From: Thermoplasmata archaeon
GTDB lineage: Archaea; Thermoplasmatota; Thermoplasmata; Lutacidiplasmatales; UBA184
Direction: 5' to 3'
Assembly (NCBI GenBank): GCA_030042955.1
Contig: JASHYQ010000057.1
Location: 1 to 7,209, forward strand
DNA length: 7,209 nt
In this document: positions 6,124 through 7,209 of the stretch, piece by piece
Position numbering within the stretch: the stretch's first letter is position 1
Layout: every line of letters begins with the position of its first letter
Position numbers and translations under genes: made by a program
Notes under the pieces: generated by a model
What the model saw: only the letters and a program-made list of their open reading frames with translations
Databases searched by the model: none
Told to the model about the DNA's origin: nothing

Positions 6124-6966
6124 TCAGGCGCGGACGCCGGTGACCGCGGGAGGGTCCTCCGGCGGAACCGGACGCTTCTTTGGTGGACGTCGGAAGTGGA
6201 CGTAGGCGGCTATCGACCCTACGACCACAATAACGCCCCCCACCAGTATTCCCAGATTCCAGGGCCACGGGAGCCATGAGGGCAGCCAACTCGGGAGCCA
6301 CGCGGGCCCTCGATAAGAGCTGGACGACCCCGACCCGCCTCCGCTTGGACCTCCGCAAATGTTGGTCTCGGGTGCCGAACAATAGCCGTTAATGTCGTTA
6401 GTGTAGTCGCCGAGCTCCACCGTGGCCCTCCCCTGCGCATCCGGGTAGTAGGCGTCCACGGACATCCTAAACTCCGACGCGGGAATCGCAGGTACGGGCA
6501 CGTTGAACGTCAGCGTGGAGCCCCCGTTGGTTACGGTGGCAGTAACCTGCCCAACAACATGCTCAGTGCTGCTGATGCAACCGCCCGGACAAAGATAGAC
6601 AGTCCCCGTGGTGCCACTGAAGCCGATCTCGGTCCAGTCTCCAAAGGGGCTAGCCGCACTACTGTTGGTGAACACGTACGAGTACGGATCGGCGCTCTCG
6701 ACGCTGTTGAAGACCAGTTTTCCGCCCACGGTGAATGCAACGGTCAGGCTGGCTCCAGTGCTCGACAGTGAGGTGGAGACGGTACGCAGCGCAATCGAGC
6801 CGACCGTAACAGTGACGTTGCTCAGGCTCCACGTTACCGTGACGTTGAACCCGGAAGCGACCTCCGATCCCGCCGCTGGCTCGATAGCCAGTAGGCTAAG
6901 GAGGACTATCGCCACACCGAGGATTGCCCACAGGGTAACCGCCGAGCGCCCTCGGAGCGCACCCAT
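6124..6966 (-). CDS. Secreted protein with C-terminal membrane anchor, function unknown
   Basis: This is a 280-residue cell-surface protein with a clear two-ended layout. A basic start (MGALRGR) and a hydrophobic run (about 10-29) form a signal peptide or anchor, with likely cleavage after the AAG at 31-33. The outer part (35-205) is Thr/Val/Ser-rich and beta-strand-like. It has sequons Asn41, Asn50 and Asn101, and two cysteine pairs, Cys126/130 and Cys196/204, that could form disulfides. A Gly/Ser linker (about 206-217) and WLPSWLPSWLPWPW (223-236) lead into a transmembrane helix (about 237-257) and a basic tail, RRPPKKR. The outer part should face outward, with the short tail in the cytoplasm. 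I recognise no named domain. Such Ser/Thr/Gly-rich, C-terminally anchored proteins are common in Thermoplasmata. The ATG at 6966 has no Shine-Dalgarno but lies about 27 bp from a TATA-like box. Confidence 0.8.
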   Translation of the reverse strand: MGALRGRSAVTLWAILGVAIVLLSLLAIEPAAGSEVASGFNVTVTWSLSNVTVTVGSIALRTVSTSLSSTGASLTVAFTVGGKLVFNSVESADPYSYVFTNSSAASPFGDWTEIGFSGTTGTVYLCPGGCISSTEHVVGQVTATVTNGGSTLTFNVPVPAIPASEFRMSVDAYYPDAQGRATVELGDYTNDINGYCSAPETNICGGPSGGGSGSSSSYRGPAWLPSWLPSWLPWPWNLGILVGGVIVVVGSIAAYVHFRRPPKKRPVPPEDPPAVTGVRA

Positions 6967-6988
6967 CCGCTGGTGCTACTGGTCTCGG

Positions 6989-6998
6989 ATACATGTAA
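6989..6998 (-). promoter_or_regulatory. TATA-like box for the membrane-anchored protein
   Basis: On the minus strand TTACATGTAT is centred about 27 bp from the ATG at 6966. That spacing would give a leaderless transcript, matching the absence of a Shine-Dalgarno sequence. The box is a weak match and rests on spacing. Confidence 0.35.
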
Positions 6999-7131
6999 CT
7001 TTCCGCAGTCCGCCAGCTCCGAAAGAGTGCCCTTTCGAGGCGATCTGGGCAGTTACGCCCCGCCGCCCAAAGACCGGCTAAGGGCCTGCGGCTGGCCTCC
7101 CAGACGCCCAACGGACGAGGACCGAGTCGGC

Positions 7132-7168
7132 GCCCGTGCTGGGATTTACCAAGCCCGGCTTGGCGAAT
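7132..7168 (+). repeat. 37-bp repeat, right copy
   Basis: This is the second copy of the element at 4536-4572, in the same orientation and 2596 bp away. Differences are at repeat positions 6, 16, 18, 24 and 31. Here CCAAGC (7149-7154) and GCTTGG (7158-7163) form a perfect six-base-pair hairpin with loop CCG. In the same frame as the left copy it reads ARAGIYQARLGE, and again a stop (TAA) follows exactly three codons later. Together the copies frame the HEPN-like gene, the HNH frame and the surface protein. Confidence 0.65.
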
Positions 7169-7209
7169 GCGTGGCCTAAGACCAGTAGCGAGGGCATCGC
7201 ACGGTGTGA

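Larger units (their letters stand above)
6967..7209. other. Non-coding right end with second repeat copy
   Basis: Apart from the TATA-like box and the 37-bp repeat I see no gene here. A plus-strand frame at 6973-7179 crosses the stretch but has no recognisable domain and overlaps the promoter region of the membrane protein. A gene beginning or ending beyond 7209 cannot be excluded. Confidence 0.45.

Noticed and set aside
6973..7179. Plus-strand 68-codon open frame ending in the right repeat
   Set aside because: It crosses the promoter region of the membrane protein. Only its repeat-derived end shows similarity to the left copy, which is reported as a repeat.
1..7209. CRISPR array, rRNA or complete insertion sequence
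   Set aside because: No regularly spaced repeats, rRNA-like stretches or transposase motifs were seen on either strand.

Overview
The window looks like GC-rich archaeal DNA, most likely from a Thermoplasmatota-type euryarchaeon. The lineage is an inference. It rests on TATA-like boxes about 25-30 bp upstream of start codons with little or no leader, an archaeal-style cyclic-nucleotide-domain gene inside a sulfhydrogenase-type operon, a formate-tetrahydrofolate ligase of divergent sequence, and a secreted Ser/Thr/Gly-rich protein with one C-terminal membrane anchor. I see no rRNA, tRNA or CRISPR array.

Left part (1-2042, minus strand): three tightly coupled genes, read right to left. They encode an iron-sulfur beta-type subunit with two 4Fe-4S clusters, a small stand-alone cyclic nucleotide-binding-fold protein, and the N-terminal part of an FAD/NAD(P)-binding gamma-type subunit cut by the window edge. 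This is the electron-transfer half of a soluble NAD(P)-linked (group 3b-like) [NiFe] hydrogenase or sulfhydrogenase. The hydrogenase small and large subunits would be expected just beyond position 1.

Centre (2186-3820, plus strand): divergent from the operon is fhs, formate-tetrahydrofolate ligase, apparently read from a (nearly) leaderless transcript. Together with the hydrogenase it points to H2/NAD(P)H-linked one-carbon metabolism. Its last codons overlap the end of a convergent PaaI-like hotdog thioesterase gene (3812-4342, minus).

Right part (about 4530-7170): this part looks like accessory DNA with more relaxed codon use. Two same-orientation copies of a 37-bp element (4536-4572 and 7132-7168, 32 of 37 identical) flank about 2.6 kb. 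That segment carries an uncharacterised 236-aa protein with an HEPN-like R-x4-H motif, an HNH nuclease reading frame with no usable start codon (probably damaged), and a secreted membrane-anchored protein. The repeat-bounded segment with two nuclease-like reading frames is the most interesting part of the window. The stretch 4343-4870 is an intergenic region with the left repeat, an inverted repeat and a TATA-like box, but no convincing gene.
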